Source: Pollenia angustigena
Taxonomy: Eukaryota > Arthropoda > Insecta > Diptera > Polleniidae
Direction of reading: 5' to 3'
Length of the DNA stretch: 64,000 nucleotides
NCBI GenBank assembly: GCA_930367215.1
Contig: OV884059.1
Location: 61,289,393 to 61,353,392 of the forward strand
Below, in pieces: positions 33,436 through 43,704 of this stretch. The notes below the pieces were generated by a model that made no database searches, had not been told where the DNA came from, and was given only the letters and a program-made list of their open reading frames with translations. The number at the start of each line of letters is the position of its first letter. Positions within the stretch are counted from its first letter, which is position 1. The translations under genes and the position numbers were made by a program.

Positions 33436-34723
33436 AATATGAGGCCCATTAGCATTTTGCCTGTGTTATCTAAAGTTGTTGAAAACATTATTAAGGAACA
33501 AATCACAAGGTGGATTGATTCTAGGAGTTTGCTTAATGAGTGCCATTCGGTTTTCGTAGTGGTCGGAATACGGGACTATTATTGACTGAGCTCACTGGTA
33601 CTATCAGGGGTAAACTAAATGAGGGTATGTTGGCTGTGTTGATTTCTATTGACCTATCCAAAGCATTTGATCAGGTTAATCATTTTGCGTTAATTATAAA
33701 GTTGAATCAAAAGTATAAATTTTCAACTTCAGTGTGCCGGCTTATTTGGTCTTATTTGAGTAACCGCAGTCAATTTGTCGCTCTAGCAGATATGGTCTCT
33801 GACATTAAGTCTGTCAAATCTGGTGTGCCTCAGGGCTCTGTAATTGGTCCAATCCTATTCACTTTGTATATCAATGACTTATTTGAGGAACTATATTACT
33901 GTAAACCATTTGCTTTTGCTGATGATATACAACTGTTGTGGGTAGGTGACTATCAATTTACGGATTCGTTGCAGGCTAAAATTAATTATATGGATATGGA
34001 TAGATTTAAATTATCTTAAAGTTAATCCTGAGAAAACTAAAGCTTTAATTTTTAAGTCAAATAGGTCATATACAATTGATTTGAACATAGAATTACGTGG
34101 GTCGGTGATTATATTTGTAAACCCACTAAGGTGTCTTGGAGTAATTTTGGATGATAAATTATCCTTTGGGCCTCATATCGATAATTTGTTCTAGAGTCTG
34201 TTGCACTTTGCGGAGATTTTATCATCTAAATCTGTTTCTACCTTTGAGTGTTAGAAAGTCAATTGCACATGCATTGCTTATGTCTCAAGTGAATTACTGT
34301 TTTGAAGTTTACACAGGTTGTAACTTAAGCAACGGAAGGAAAATAAAGCATATTGTCCACCGTATTGTTAGATTTGTTTATAAACTTAGGCTGAGGGCGC
34401 ATGTGTCTGGTTACGTAAGAAGTTTTCTGAATCTTTTTTTTGAGGACTATTTAAAGTTTCGGTTATTAATTTATCTTTTTAATATTATAAAGACTCAAAG
34501 TCCTCCGAGTGTTGTGCGAATGATATCTTTTAACATTTCTGTTAGAAATCCTCAAATCGTTATACCACGTATTTATAACATGGTTTATGAACAATCTTTT
34601 TTCGTACGTGCGGCACGGTTATGGAATATTTTGCCTAGAAATCTACGTTCTTTCGCCATGTCTTTTGCAGTATTTAAGCGTAACCTTTGTGTGTTTCTTA
34701 ATTCACATAGCCCAATTTTGTAA
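33436..34723 (+). pseudogene. CR1-like LINE ORF2, RT C-terminal part
   Basis: RT resumes after the hAT element with RPISILPVLSKVVENIIKEQ. Then come GFRSGRNTGLLL, ISIDLSKAFDQVNHFALI, SGVPQGSVIGPILFTLYIND and the catalytic FAFADDIQLLWVG near 33910-33945. Frames change at about 33540, 34010 and 34190, the last by a stop TAG at 34192-34194. The end FFVRAARLWNILPRNLRSFA is the usual C-terminal block of such LINEs. The 3' UTR runs 34724-34960. Confidence 0.87.
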
Positions 34724-34980
34724 TCACTGATAAATTTTTGGGTTTTACTTCTCTTGTTTTATCCTGCTTTAATTTACTCGCTATAATGTATGGGAGTCGG
34801 TTGGGTTGTCATGATGTTGGTATATGTTTATTTTAGATAATGAAATCTCATAGTTGTACTTATTTTTATATGTATATTGAATTATTTCTTACCTCATACT
34901 TATGAAATTACTTGTAATATATTTTTTTGGCCAATTGGCTATTTGTATTACCATGAATAATAAATAAATAAAGATAAAAT

Positions 34981-35800
34981 AAAAATAATTTTAAAAGAAT
35001 AACAGAAAAGCTAAAGAAAAATGAATTTCCTATAAAAACTATTAAAGATTTAATTAAACATGCAAAGAAGAGGAAAAATTAAATAAAATATACAAATCAG
35101 TAACGTACATCCCCGGATTCTCCGAAAGGCTTAAGAACTCTGACATATACAACAAAGAAAAATACGAACTAGCGCTTAAGACCAATAACTCTGTGTACCA
35201 ATTATTCAGATTTACAAGATAAGCTGTGAGGGGGACGGGTCCAACATATGCCCAAAAGTATATGTGGGGACTACAAAATCAGCCTCAAGACAAGATTATC
35301 AGGACACAAATCTGATCAGAAAGCTGTAACAAAACCAATTGAACAAAAAACTGCGCTTGCGGCCCACTGTACAATAACGGGACACAAACCAAATTTTAAT
35401 ACTGTGAGCAGAGAGTAACTATGCTAAGTGCTGGTTCACACAGGTCAAGTTTGACTCTTCAAGTCTTGAGCTTTTAGGAGAGAGGGGTAAAGAGAATGGA
35501 AAGGGGTACATACTTGACCGTACCAGTCAGTTTTTATTTTTCTTTTCTTTTTTCATTCGTAATATAATAAAAAGCTACAAAGTTGAAGGAAAAGAAAACA
35601 AAAATTACTTTTGTGCATGAACGTGAACGCAAGTTCAAAAGAAAATTTAAATAAAACTGTTCAAGAATACTTGACCTGTGTGAACCAGCACTAAGAGATA
35701 CACACTGGAAATGTTACATATAGTAAACACACCAACAAACTTACGTCTCAATTACAAGACAGACACCGATAAGATTTCGCATATTTTCAAATACACATAG
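34981..35800 (+). pseudogene. Penelope-like GIY-YIG endonuclease region
   Basis: PLE coding resumes after the LINE's TSD (ITEKLKKNEFPIKTIKDLIK). YIPGFSERLRN follows, then a cysteine-containing block ending PKVYVGTTKS, and (in another frame) HKSDQKAV and EQKTALAAHCTITGHKPNF. This is the GIY-YIG endonuclease layout of Penelope elements. The 266-bp MITE (35427-35692) interrupts it. Then TLEMLHIVNTPTNLRL and a TAG near 35798 end the ORF. Several frameshifts are present. Confidence 0.78.
35427..35692. mobile_element. 266-bp MITE, copy 2 (GTGCTGGTTCACACAGG ends)
   Basis: Same family as 21055-21321. If the element is taken as GTGCTGG...CCAGCAC (35428-35691), TAA flanks both sides (35425-35427 and 35692-35694). 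A 3-bp TWA-type TSD would suit PIF/Harbinger. It splits the PLE endonuclease frame, which proves insertion. Confidence 0.85.
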
Positions 35801-36394
35801 AAAACAAAAATAAGACAAGGTCGATAGAACGACATCAATGTGACAATATCAGTTGATGAAAATATGACAAGCAGTTAGGACGTATCAACTTATTTGTAGT
35901 TTTTAATTTGACAGTGTTTTAAATGTATGTATTTATAAGTGATATGATATAAAACAGTGTTTAAAATTCAGTCGCCAGTTTTTTTTTTTAACAGGCAACT
36001 ATGCTGAAAATAGTTCGACACATCAATTTTCATCCACACTCATACTTAAATCAGTTGAACTGTGTGCGCACAGTTACTGAAAAAACAGTAACACAATTTA
36101 CTTTTTGTTCAGCAGTCAAAAGAATCAGCAGCCGACTCACTCCATTTTTAACACACAGACTGCTGAACTGGCGACTGAAACACAGAAGCTGATGTGTTTA
36201 CAGTTGACGTAAACATTTTTTTTTAGTTTACTAAACGACGTAGCTAGAAACTGGCAGTTCGACTGTATAGTCGCGTAACACAAACTGGCTGGTGACTATA
36301 TTGAGTTCTGTTCACTTAAAAATACATTTGTTTTGTTGTTGAAAAAGAAAAGAGAAATACAATTACATACGTACATATATATGTATGTATGTAT

Positions 36395-39300
36395 CAGAGA
36401 ATGACAACAAGTACCCATAAGAATAATATACAGAGGTACTTACCCACGCTTTTCGTTATTGTGTATACACATATTTATAACGCAAAAAGTATGGTTATTA
36501 CTTATACTTATGCACGGCAATATCTTCACGCAACCACATTCAGTAAACAAAAATACATGAATATTATGCAGATGTTATTCAATACCCATGAATGTGTTTT
36601 GGTTATCTGCCATACAAATAAAATATCCATGTTTAAAAAAATATCTTCAGTATTTTTGGCACTTCTGTGTAAAAATGAAAAAAAAAAAAAATTTACCAAA
36701 AATGTGCTTTGTCACTAGGCAGGTATGGGACTATGTACATATTATTTATGATATTTAAAATAAATTTGTCCGTAACATCAGCAGTACCTATGTAAAACTA
36801 CACATAAGCTATACATTTTTATAAAAAATAGGACCACGAGGGGTGGGAAGGAGCAATTTCTGATCTCCGAAGCTATCTGACAGATTTTAATGAAATTTAA
36901 AACATAGATAGATTCATATTTATATAGACACTTGAGCTATGTATTTATTTAAAAAATAGGATAACGAGGGGAGATAGGGAGCAATTTATTCCTCTCCAAA
37001 ACTAACCAACAGATTTTAATGAAATTTAAAACATAGATAGATCCATATTTACATAGACACATAAGCTATTAATTTTTAAAAAAATATGATTAAAAGGGTT
37101 ATAGGGGGCAATTTCTGGCTCTCCGAAACTATTTAATAGATTTCAATAAAATTTTAAAAATATAAAGGTTTTTATTTATTTGGACACAGTAGCTATGAAT
37201 TTTTTCAAACTATGACCCCGAGGGGCAAAAAACGTGCATAAAAATGGGCGCCAAGTACGGAGAAAACATTGATGTAGACAGTCTTATTCCCAGCGCCAGG
37301 ACATTGTCCAGAAAATGTAAATTAGTGGCCGAAGAAAAAAAAAAGAACTTAAGCCCCATATACAGAGACTGTTTATCAATTGCGAGGCTGCAGTTACTAT
37401 TGATATGTGGTCAGATGGCTTTATTAAAAGAAGTTTTTTGTGTGCCACATTGCATTTTCAAGTAGATTTTAAACTTGTAGAGATTACTTTAGGAATGAAG
37501 TCAATGGACTTCAAAAGCAATTCATCAATTAATATAAAGACAAAATTAAGCAACCTTTTGGAAGAATTTGGTGTAACTGATTTTTCAAATACGGTATTCG
37601 TCACTGATCGTGGAAGCAATATTGTAAGCGCTCTGAAAGATATTACCAGATTAAACTGTTCTGCCCATCTCTTTTCTAATACCTTGCAAGATGCTTTCGA
37701 AGCCACAGATGAATTAAAAGGAATAATAAGTGCTTGCAAAAAAATTGTTAGATACTTTAAAAAGGCTAATATGCAGCATATGCTCAATACAACTTTAAAA
37801 AACCATTGTCCAACAAGGTGGAATTCGAATTTCACAATGTTCAAGTCGATTTTTGACAATTATGGAAAAATTAATGAAATTATTTCTGGCAATGCTGAGA
37901 GACGAAATTTGTTAAAGTTCAATATGTCTGTCCTGCAAGGCTTAGTTGAGATATGTAACGACTTTGAAAAAATTTTCAAAAAGCTCCAATCCAGTCAATC
38001 TCCTTCGCTTTGTTTTGTTGTTCCTTCGATCACAAAAGTTAAATCTATTTGCTCTATTCAGAATAACGAAGAACCCGATATTGCGGCCTTAAAAACGAAT
38101 ATTTTGACACATTTTGAGAAGTGGAATTCAAATTTGAGTGTCTTGCATAAAGTTGCATTATTTTTATATCCTCCCGCAATACCTTTACAGCTGAACGAAC
38201 TAAATGATATAAAATAGTTTTGCATCACAAAATTAACAGAAACAAGCAATACAAGTAGTCTTCAAGACATCGAGCCGTCAACCGTTTATAGTTCACCGAG
38301 TAGTTCCCTTTCCCCACAAGCGCACCAACAAATTTCCTCAATATTATTACCAAGTAGCTCATCGATAACTATATCACCGCCAGCCACTGCATATGAAAGT
38401 TTATTTTTCCCCACTTTAACAAGCGAGTCAGAGCCCATTCTGGAAACAGGAAGAAATGAAATCGAACGTTATTGTAATGAAACCGTAAAACTAACAGAAG
38501 ATTTTAATGTTATGCTATGGTGGGAAAACAATGTCTGCAAATATCCCAAGTTATCCAAATTAGCTATGAAAATCTTGAACATACCTGCCAGCAGCGCAGC
38601 GTCCGAACGCGTTTTTTCCCTAGCTGGTAATGTTATATCCGAGAAAAGAAACCGATTAGAACCCAAGACAGTGGACAGCATTTTATTTTTAAATTCTTTT
38701 TATAAAAAGAACATTTGGTAAAATGTGTTTTTACTTAATTTGTATACCATAAGATATGATAATGAAGTTTTGTTTGTTTTTTAAATTATTTTTTACTTTG
38801 CAAAAAATTAACTTTAGTTTTTAGAAGAATATTGATAACTTTGTGTTTGTTTTTAAAAATTACTTTTATTTTTTATTTTGCAATAAATGTTGCTTAGTTT
38901 TAAGAAAAATAAATAAATGTTTTACTATCTTCACTACACATTATTGAATTAAAGTTTGATTTACAAAAATAAAAATAGCCGTTTTCCTTATAATGTAACA
39001 AAAGTAAGTGTTTTTGCCCTGGTTTGCACATAGCTTCTGTGTCCAAATAAAAATATCTATCTATCTTTTAAATATCATTAAAATCTGTTGGATTAAATCC
39101 TATCTTCCTTCTAGTCCTATTTTTTAAAAAAATAAAAAAGCTTAAGTTTATATGGATCTATCTATGTTTTAAATTTCATTAAGATCTGTAAGATAGTTTC
39201 GGAGAAGCAGAAATTGCCGCCAACAGGCCCTTGTTGTCCTAATAAAATAAGCTTACCGCCTTAGTCAAATCTTAAAAAGCATTAAAATTATATTGATATT

Positions 39301-39657
39301 TTTCTGAATAACAACACAAAAAATTTGCTTCTAGTTTCAACATTTTTAAAATTGCATTTGCCATCTCTGCTCTCTCTCGCGCTCTGTATATTTACGTTAT
39401 ACTTACGGTAATACACATACTTATATGGGTATTGCAGATAGCTAACAGAAATTTTATTTATATCTGCATGTACATTCAAAAAGAAGAATGAATATGCAAA
39501 TACACATTGGCAGCGTATACCTATACATATTCAACTTTAGCTTGTTATGGATATTGGTATGTATGTGTATGGTTTTGAACTTTACCCATGCATGTCCATA
39601 CATGTTTTCTCACTAATATTGAAAGAGTACTTAAAATGATACTTTTGTCATTCTCTG
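36395..39657 (+). mobile_element. hAT transposon with transposase pseudogene
   Basis: The inverted ends are CAGAGAATGACAA / TTGTCATTCTCTG and the TSD is GTATGTAT (36387-36394 and 39658-39665). The target is a GTAT microsatellite, so the TSD is weakly informative. The empty site is confirmed by the matching opposite arm of the host palindrome, which lacks the insert. Subterminal tandem units of about 125 bp (caacagattttaatgaaattt, acatagatag, gagctat) occur three to four times at 36830-37225 and, inverted, at 39020-39215. The transposase is on the plus strand. Confidence 0.9.
37244..38721 (+). pseudogene. hAT transposase (frameshift and in-frame stop)
   Basis: The first piece (37244-37465) runs out of frame. 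Homology continues in the frame of 37405-38721. The catalytic core and insertion domain include VFVTDRGSNIVSALK (catalytic D region), LNCSAHLFSNTLQDA and CPTRWNSNFTMFKSI. The C-terminal dimerisation motif is IPASSAASERVFSLAGNVIS followed by EKRNRLEP. An in-frame TAG lies at 38215-38217 and a frameshift near 37405-37465. An N-terminal BED zinc finger is not visible, so the 5' end may be lost. hAT transposases excise and reinsert elements with 8-bp TSDs; this one is inactive as written. Confidence 0.88.
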
Positions 39658-40529
39658 GTATGTATGTATTAATAGAATGAAGAAACTTATTTGTAATGTT
39701 TGGAATGTCAATTATAATACTTTTTATTTAAAAATATTTATTTGTGCTTTATATAGGTACATAGGAATTTAATAAAAAATTGTTTTTAAGATAAAATGAA
39801 AATAAGATTTTCTATAGAAAAAATAACAAACATACAAATTTTTTCTGTTAGTTTAAAATATTATAAGTTTCCACTAAAATTATTTATTAACTATTTTATT
39901 TTTAAATCAAGCTCTAGGTCTTTTTAATATTAAATTATTTATATTCGATAATAATAAAAAGACCTAGAGCTTGATTTAAAAATAAAACAGTTATTAAATT
40001 AAAAAAGGTCAAATAAAAGCTAAATATAAAATTATTTATAATAATCTAAGTTTTTTTTTGTTTTGTTTATACATAGGTATTTTAATTATTATATACCTTT
40101 TTATATTTATTTATTTATTTACATATGTCTATAGAACATTGTCCCTTGCAGACTATTTAAAGAACTTAAATTAGTTAATTCAAAATAATATATACAATTT
40201 GTTAACTATTATTTACAAGATTTAAATACTATTTACAAAATATTATTATAAAAATTATATTTAAATGTGATTATTTCTCATATTATAAAAAAGAAAAGAA
40301 TTATAGTTATGTTTTGATGAGCTAAATTCCATTATAAAATGATGCGACAATTTATTAACCCAGCAAAAACTTTACTTACAATCCTACTTCTAATGACTTC
40401 AAGAATTCATTACTTTGTAGCTTTATTCGCCACTTTTTGGATTATTAGTTATATATTAAATAATAACTTTATTATTATATCTTAAATATACAGACACATT
40501 TAAATTTTCATTATGACAATAAAAATGTC

Positions 40530-41590
40530 ATTATAGTCATTATAGTAAAAAAAAACATAGTTTTTTAATACAAAAACTACACTGCCCCGCTAGACTAGCT
40601 GGTAGAGAGCTAGTCTATCAGCACCGAGGTTGCGCGATCGAATCCCGCCAGAGACAGAAAAAAAATAAAAAATAAAATAAAGTAAAATAAAATAAAATAA
40701 GAAAAAATAAAAAAAAAATAACTAAAAAAAATAAAAATAAAAAAAAAATAAAAAAAATTTTACTTTATTGACTTTGTGTAACTATATATTTTTATAAAAA
40801 TTTTAAGTATAAAAAAAACCTATTATTTTTTGGATTATAATAGGCTAAATTATAAAGGATTACTTTTGGGACATCTCGAACAAAAATAAGTACTTTTTCT
40901 AGTAGAAAAGTAAGTAGTTGGCTCGTCAAATTCTTATTATTTTTCTGCTTATTTTGTAAGCAAAGTTTTTGCTGGGAAATAGAGCTCAAGCTCTAATAAA
41001 TGGACTATTAAGTACAAAATTAGAACGTTGCAGTTGAATAAAAAATTTATTATGGACACGAAGATTCCTTCAGGGAACGTTAAAAGCAATTTTAGCCAAT
41101 GTAAATATTATGTTTTATAAACGCATATGCATCGCGTTTTATAAGCAAAAAAATTACCTAAAAATATAAATATTTGGGCTAAATATTTAAAAACTATGCA
41201 CTTGAAATTTTTTTTTAATATTTATTAGTGGAAAAAACATAAATAGAACAAGAAAATTACATAAAAACGTAAAAATTCAGTCTTATAAACGTAAGTAAGG
41301 CAAAATACCTTCAAAAGTAAAAGTTAAAATGAAGAAAAACACAAAAATATAAAGAAAAACCAAAAATTAAACAATCATGTTAACAAGTTTAAATATTTGA
41401 ACCTGCATATAAATTGAATTAAGAACATATTTTTAATTATTTTCAAAACTAAAGTTCACTGCCTGTTTTTCAAAAGAAAATAAAACGGAAGTTTTTAAGC
41501 TATTTTCGTAAAAATTTAAAAAAAACCAGCCAGCAGTTTGTTTAATTGTTTTAAGACCTTCAGTTTTTTAAGTTTTATCCAGCTTTTTAT
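40530..41590. other. Central loop of the giant fold-back, no gene seen
   Basis: Unpaired 1.05-kb spacer between the inverted arms. It holds the tRNA-like unit at 40583-40657, an AAAATA-rich tail and AT-rich DNA. No coding potential is supported. Confidence 0.5.
40583..40657 (+). pseudogene. tRNA-like unit with A-rich tail (possible SINE head)
   Basis: The T-arm region has GATCGAATCCC (B-box-like), preceded by a D-arm-like segment CTAGCTGGTAGAG (A-box-like). An unusual perfect 8-bp stem GACTAGCT...AGCTAGTC surrounds the D loop. The acceptor stem does not pair. It is followed by an AAAATAAAATA-type tail (to about 40755), as in tRNA-derived SINEs. Confidence 0.5.
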
Positions 41591-42534
41591 TGTCATAATG
41601 AAAATTTAAATTTGTCTGTATATTTAAGATACAATAATAAAGTTATTATTTAATATATAACTAATAATCCAAAAAGTGGCGAATAAAGCTACAAAGTAAT
41701 GAATTCTTGAAGTCATTAAAAGTAGGATTGTAAGTAAAGTTTTTGCTGGGTTAATAAATTGTCGCATCATTTTATAATGGAATTTAGCTCATCAAAACAT
41801 AACTATAATTCTTTTCTTTTTTATAATATGAGAAATAATCACATTTAAATATAATTTTTATAATAATATTTTGTAAATAGTATTTAAATCTTGTAAATAA
41901 TAGTTAAAAAATTGTATATATTATTTTGAATTAACTAATTTAAGTTCTTTAAATAGTCTGCAAGGGACAATGTTCTATAGACATATGTAAATAAATAAAT
42001 AAATATAAAAAGGTATATAATAATTAAAATACCTATGTATAAACAAAACAAAAAAAAACTTAGATTATTATAAATAATTTTATATTTAGCTTTTATTTGA
42101 CCTTTTTTAATTTAATAACTGTTTTATTTTTAAATCAAGCTCTAGGTCTTTTTATTATTATCGAAAATAAATAATTTAATATTAAAAAGACCTAGAGCTT
42201 GATTTAAAAATAAAATAGTTAATAAATAATTTTAGTGGAAACTTATAATATTTTAAACTAACAGAAAAAATTTGTATGTTTGTTATTTTTTCTATAGAAA
42301 ATCTTATTTTCATTTTATCTTAAAAACAATTTTTTAATTTTTTATTAAATTCCTATGTACCTATATAAAGCACAAATAAATATTTTTAAATAAAAAGTAT
42401 TATAATTGACATTCCAAACATTACAAATAAGTTTCTTCATTCTATTAATACATACATACATACATACATATATATGTACGTATGTAATTGTATTTCTCTT
42501 TTCTTTTTCAACAACAAAACAAATGTATTTTTAA

Positions 42535-43137
42535 TGGCGATTTCTTTTCTGAGAAAAATGTTGCATTAATGTTACATGTTCTACATTTTTGTGTTCGTTT
42601 GTACAAAAAATACAACTGTGGGAAAAATTTTCAAGTTCTTTTGTGAATATGTTAATGAAAAACGTGCAAAACATGTTGCATATTTTACCCTTACTTTTAC
42701 TTAAGGTGTTCATACTGCCCTGTTCTACAACTTTGGTACTTACTACTTTCTTTGTAGAACAAATGCTTTATTTTGTTTGTCATAATTCATAACGCTCATA
42801 ACGTTGTAAACAATTTGTTTTAGAACAAAATATAAAAATATTTACACATTAAAATCAAAAAAAGTCTATTTATATTATAAACGTTTTAATTTTTATACGC
42901 CATTAGTGATGTTAATATTTGTTTCCAACCCGTAATAGCGTGCAGAAACCGCTTAAATAGCTTTAAAAATCGCTCATTAAGTACATTAATGATGAAAGTG
43001 TAATAGTTGTAAATAAAAGTACTAATTGTGTTCTATTGAAATTGCACAACATGTAACACTTCGAGTGATTATAGGTAACATTAGAAAATGTAACATGTAT
43101 ATACTGTAACATATTTTTCTCAGAAAAGAAATCGCCA
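42535..43137. mobile_element. 603-bp MITE, PIF/Harbinger-like (TAA TSD)
   Basis: The ends TGGCGATTTCTTTTCTGAGA and TCTCAGAAAAGAAATCGCCA are perfect inverts, and the TSD is TAA (42532-42534 and 43138-43140). The left arm of the host palindrome has the uninterrupted site (ctTAAaaa near 36326), so the boundary is verified. Non-coding; several TGTTCTA/TAGAACA motifs lie inside. The ORFs at 42531-42792 are shadows. Confidence 0.85.
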
Positions 43138-43529
43138 TAAGTGAACAGAACTCAATATAGTCACCAGCCAGTTTGTGTTACGCGACTATACAGTCGAACT
43201 GCCAGTTTCTAGCTACGTCGTTTAGTAAACTAAAAAAAAATGTTTACGTCAACTGTAAACACATCAGCTTCTGTGTTTCAGTAGCCAGTTCAGCAGTCTG
43301 TGTGTTAAAAATGGAGTGAGTCGGCTGCTGATTCTCTTGACTGCTGAAAAAAAAGTAAATTGTGTTACTGTTTTTTCAGTAACTGTGCGCACACAGTTCA
43401 ACTGATTTAAGTATGAGTGTGATGAAAATAGAATACAGTTCATTTTTTTCCAGCATGTTGCTGAAAATAAATGAAATTTTATGCAAATTTTGACTGCTTT
43501 TAGCAGTTGTTCGAAACCCTGATATAAAA

Positions 43530-43704
43530 TGTAAATGTTAAATAAATGTGTATTTTGTAGCCCCTGAAGATGACCATCGATGTATGGTCGAAATATCGGA
43601 TGAAAAAAAACAAAATTAAAAATACAAAAATTTGTGGATTTTTTATTTATAATTTTTATATGACCTTAAGCCAAACAAAAAGATAACATTTAATAAACAT
43701 ATTA
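43530..43704 (+). ncRNA. PLE 3' region with hammerhead-ribozyme-like core
   Basis: CTGAAGA (43564-43570), then a hairpin TGACCAT/ATGGTC(G), then GAAA (43590-43593) matches the conserved hammerhead core CUGANGA, stem II, GAAA. PLE terminal repeats are known to carry hammerhead motifs. A stem III can be drawn with upstream sequence (CUGAUAU with AUAUCGG), but stem I directly before the core (GTAGCCC) does not pair well. It is either a degraded ribozyme or a family-specific stem-loop. Beyond about 43650 nothing is recognised. Confidence 0.5.

Larger units (their letters stand above)
23339..34980 (+). mobile_element. CR1-like LINE (PHD-finger ORF1), heavily interrupted
   Basis: Flanked by AAAAATAA (23331-23338 and 34981-34988), inserted in PLE coding sequence. 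It has a PHD-type ORF1, an APE-type endonuclease, RT and a tail of AATAAATAAATA type (34960-34980). Without insertions (261-bp MITE, 1,437-bp hAT, 243-bp hAT MITE, 5,570-bp hAT) it is about 4.1 kb, so nearly complete. CR1-clade elements are known for PHD-like ORF1 proteins and simple-repeat tails, which is why I prefer CR1 over Jockey. Confidence 0.82.
35955..43521. mobile_element. Giant hAT-type fold-back element (about 1.3-kb inverted arms)
   Basis: The TSD is ATATAAAA (35947-35954 and 43522-43529). The ends are CAGTGTTTAAAATTC and CAGGGTTTCGAAC (right, inverted). The arms are near-complementary from the outer part (36028-36394 with 43138-43430) to about 40530 on the left and 41590 on the right, once the two nested insertions are removed (36395-39657 in the left arm, 42535-43137 in the right). 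The central loop is about 1.05 kb and contains a tRNA-like unit. Each arm has an internal mini-palindrome (aagctctaggtcttttt / aaaaagacctagagctt) at 39910-39975 and 42135-42200. No transposase belongs to the element itself. Confidence 0.85.
21322..43650 (+). mobile_element. Penelope-like element (PLE), split by two large insertions
   Basis: The order is RT (21523-23338), then GIY-YIG-type endonuclease (34989-35800), then a 3' region (35801-35954 and 43530-43650). The first gap is a CR1-like LINE (23339-34980, TSD AAAAATAA). The second gap is a giant hAT fold-back (35955-43521, TSD ATATAAAA). The RT frame resumes across the first gap (HKN, then NFKRITEKLKK). The 5' limit is uncertain. Multiple frameshifts mean the element is dead. 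The 3' region has a hammerhead-like core at 43564-43593. Confidence 0.8.

Noticed and set aside
37244..38721. Domesticated hAT-derived host gene
   Set aside because: The transposase lies within clear inverted ends and a TSD and has a frameshift and a stop; it is a decayed transposon copy.
39360..39480. GTAT/CATA microsatellites as regulatory signals
   Set aside because: Simple repeats near 21360-21380, 36370-36394, 39658-39670 and 42450-42485 are common in fly DNA; their only clear role here is as a hAT target.
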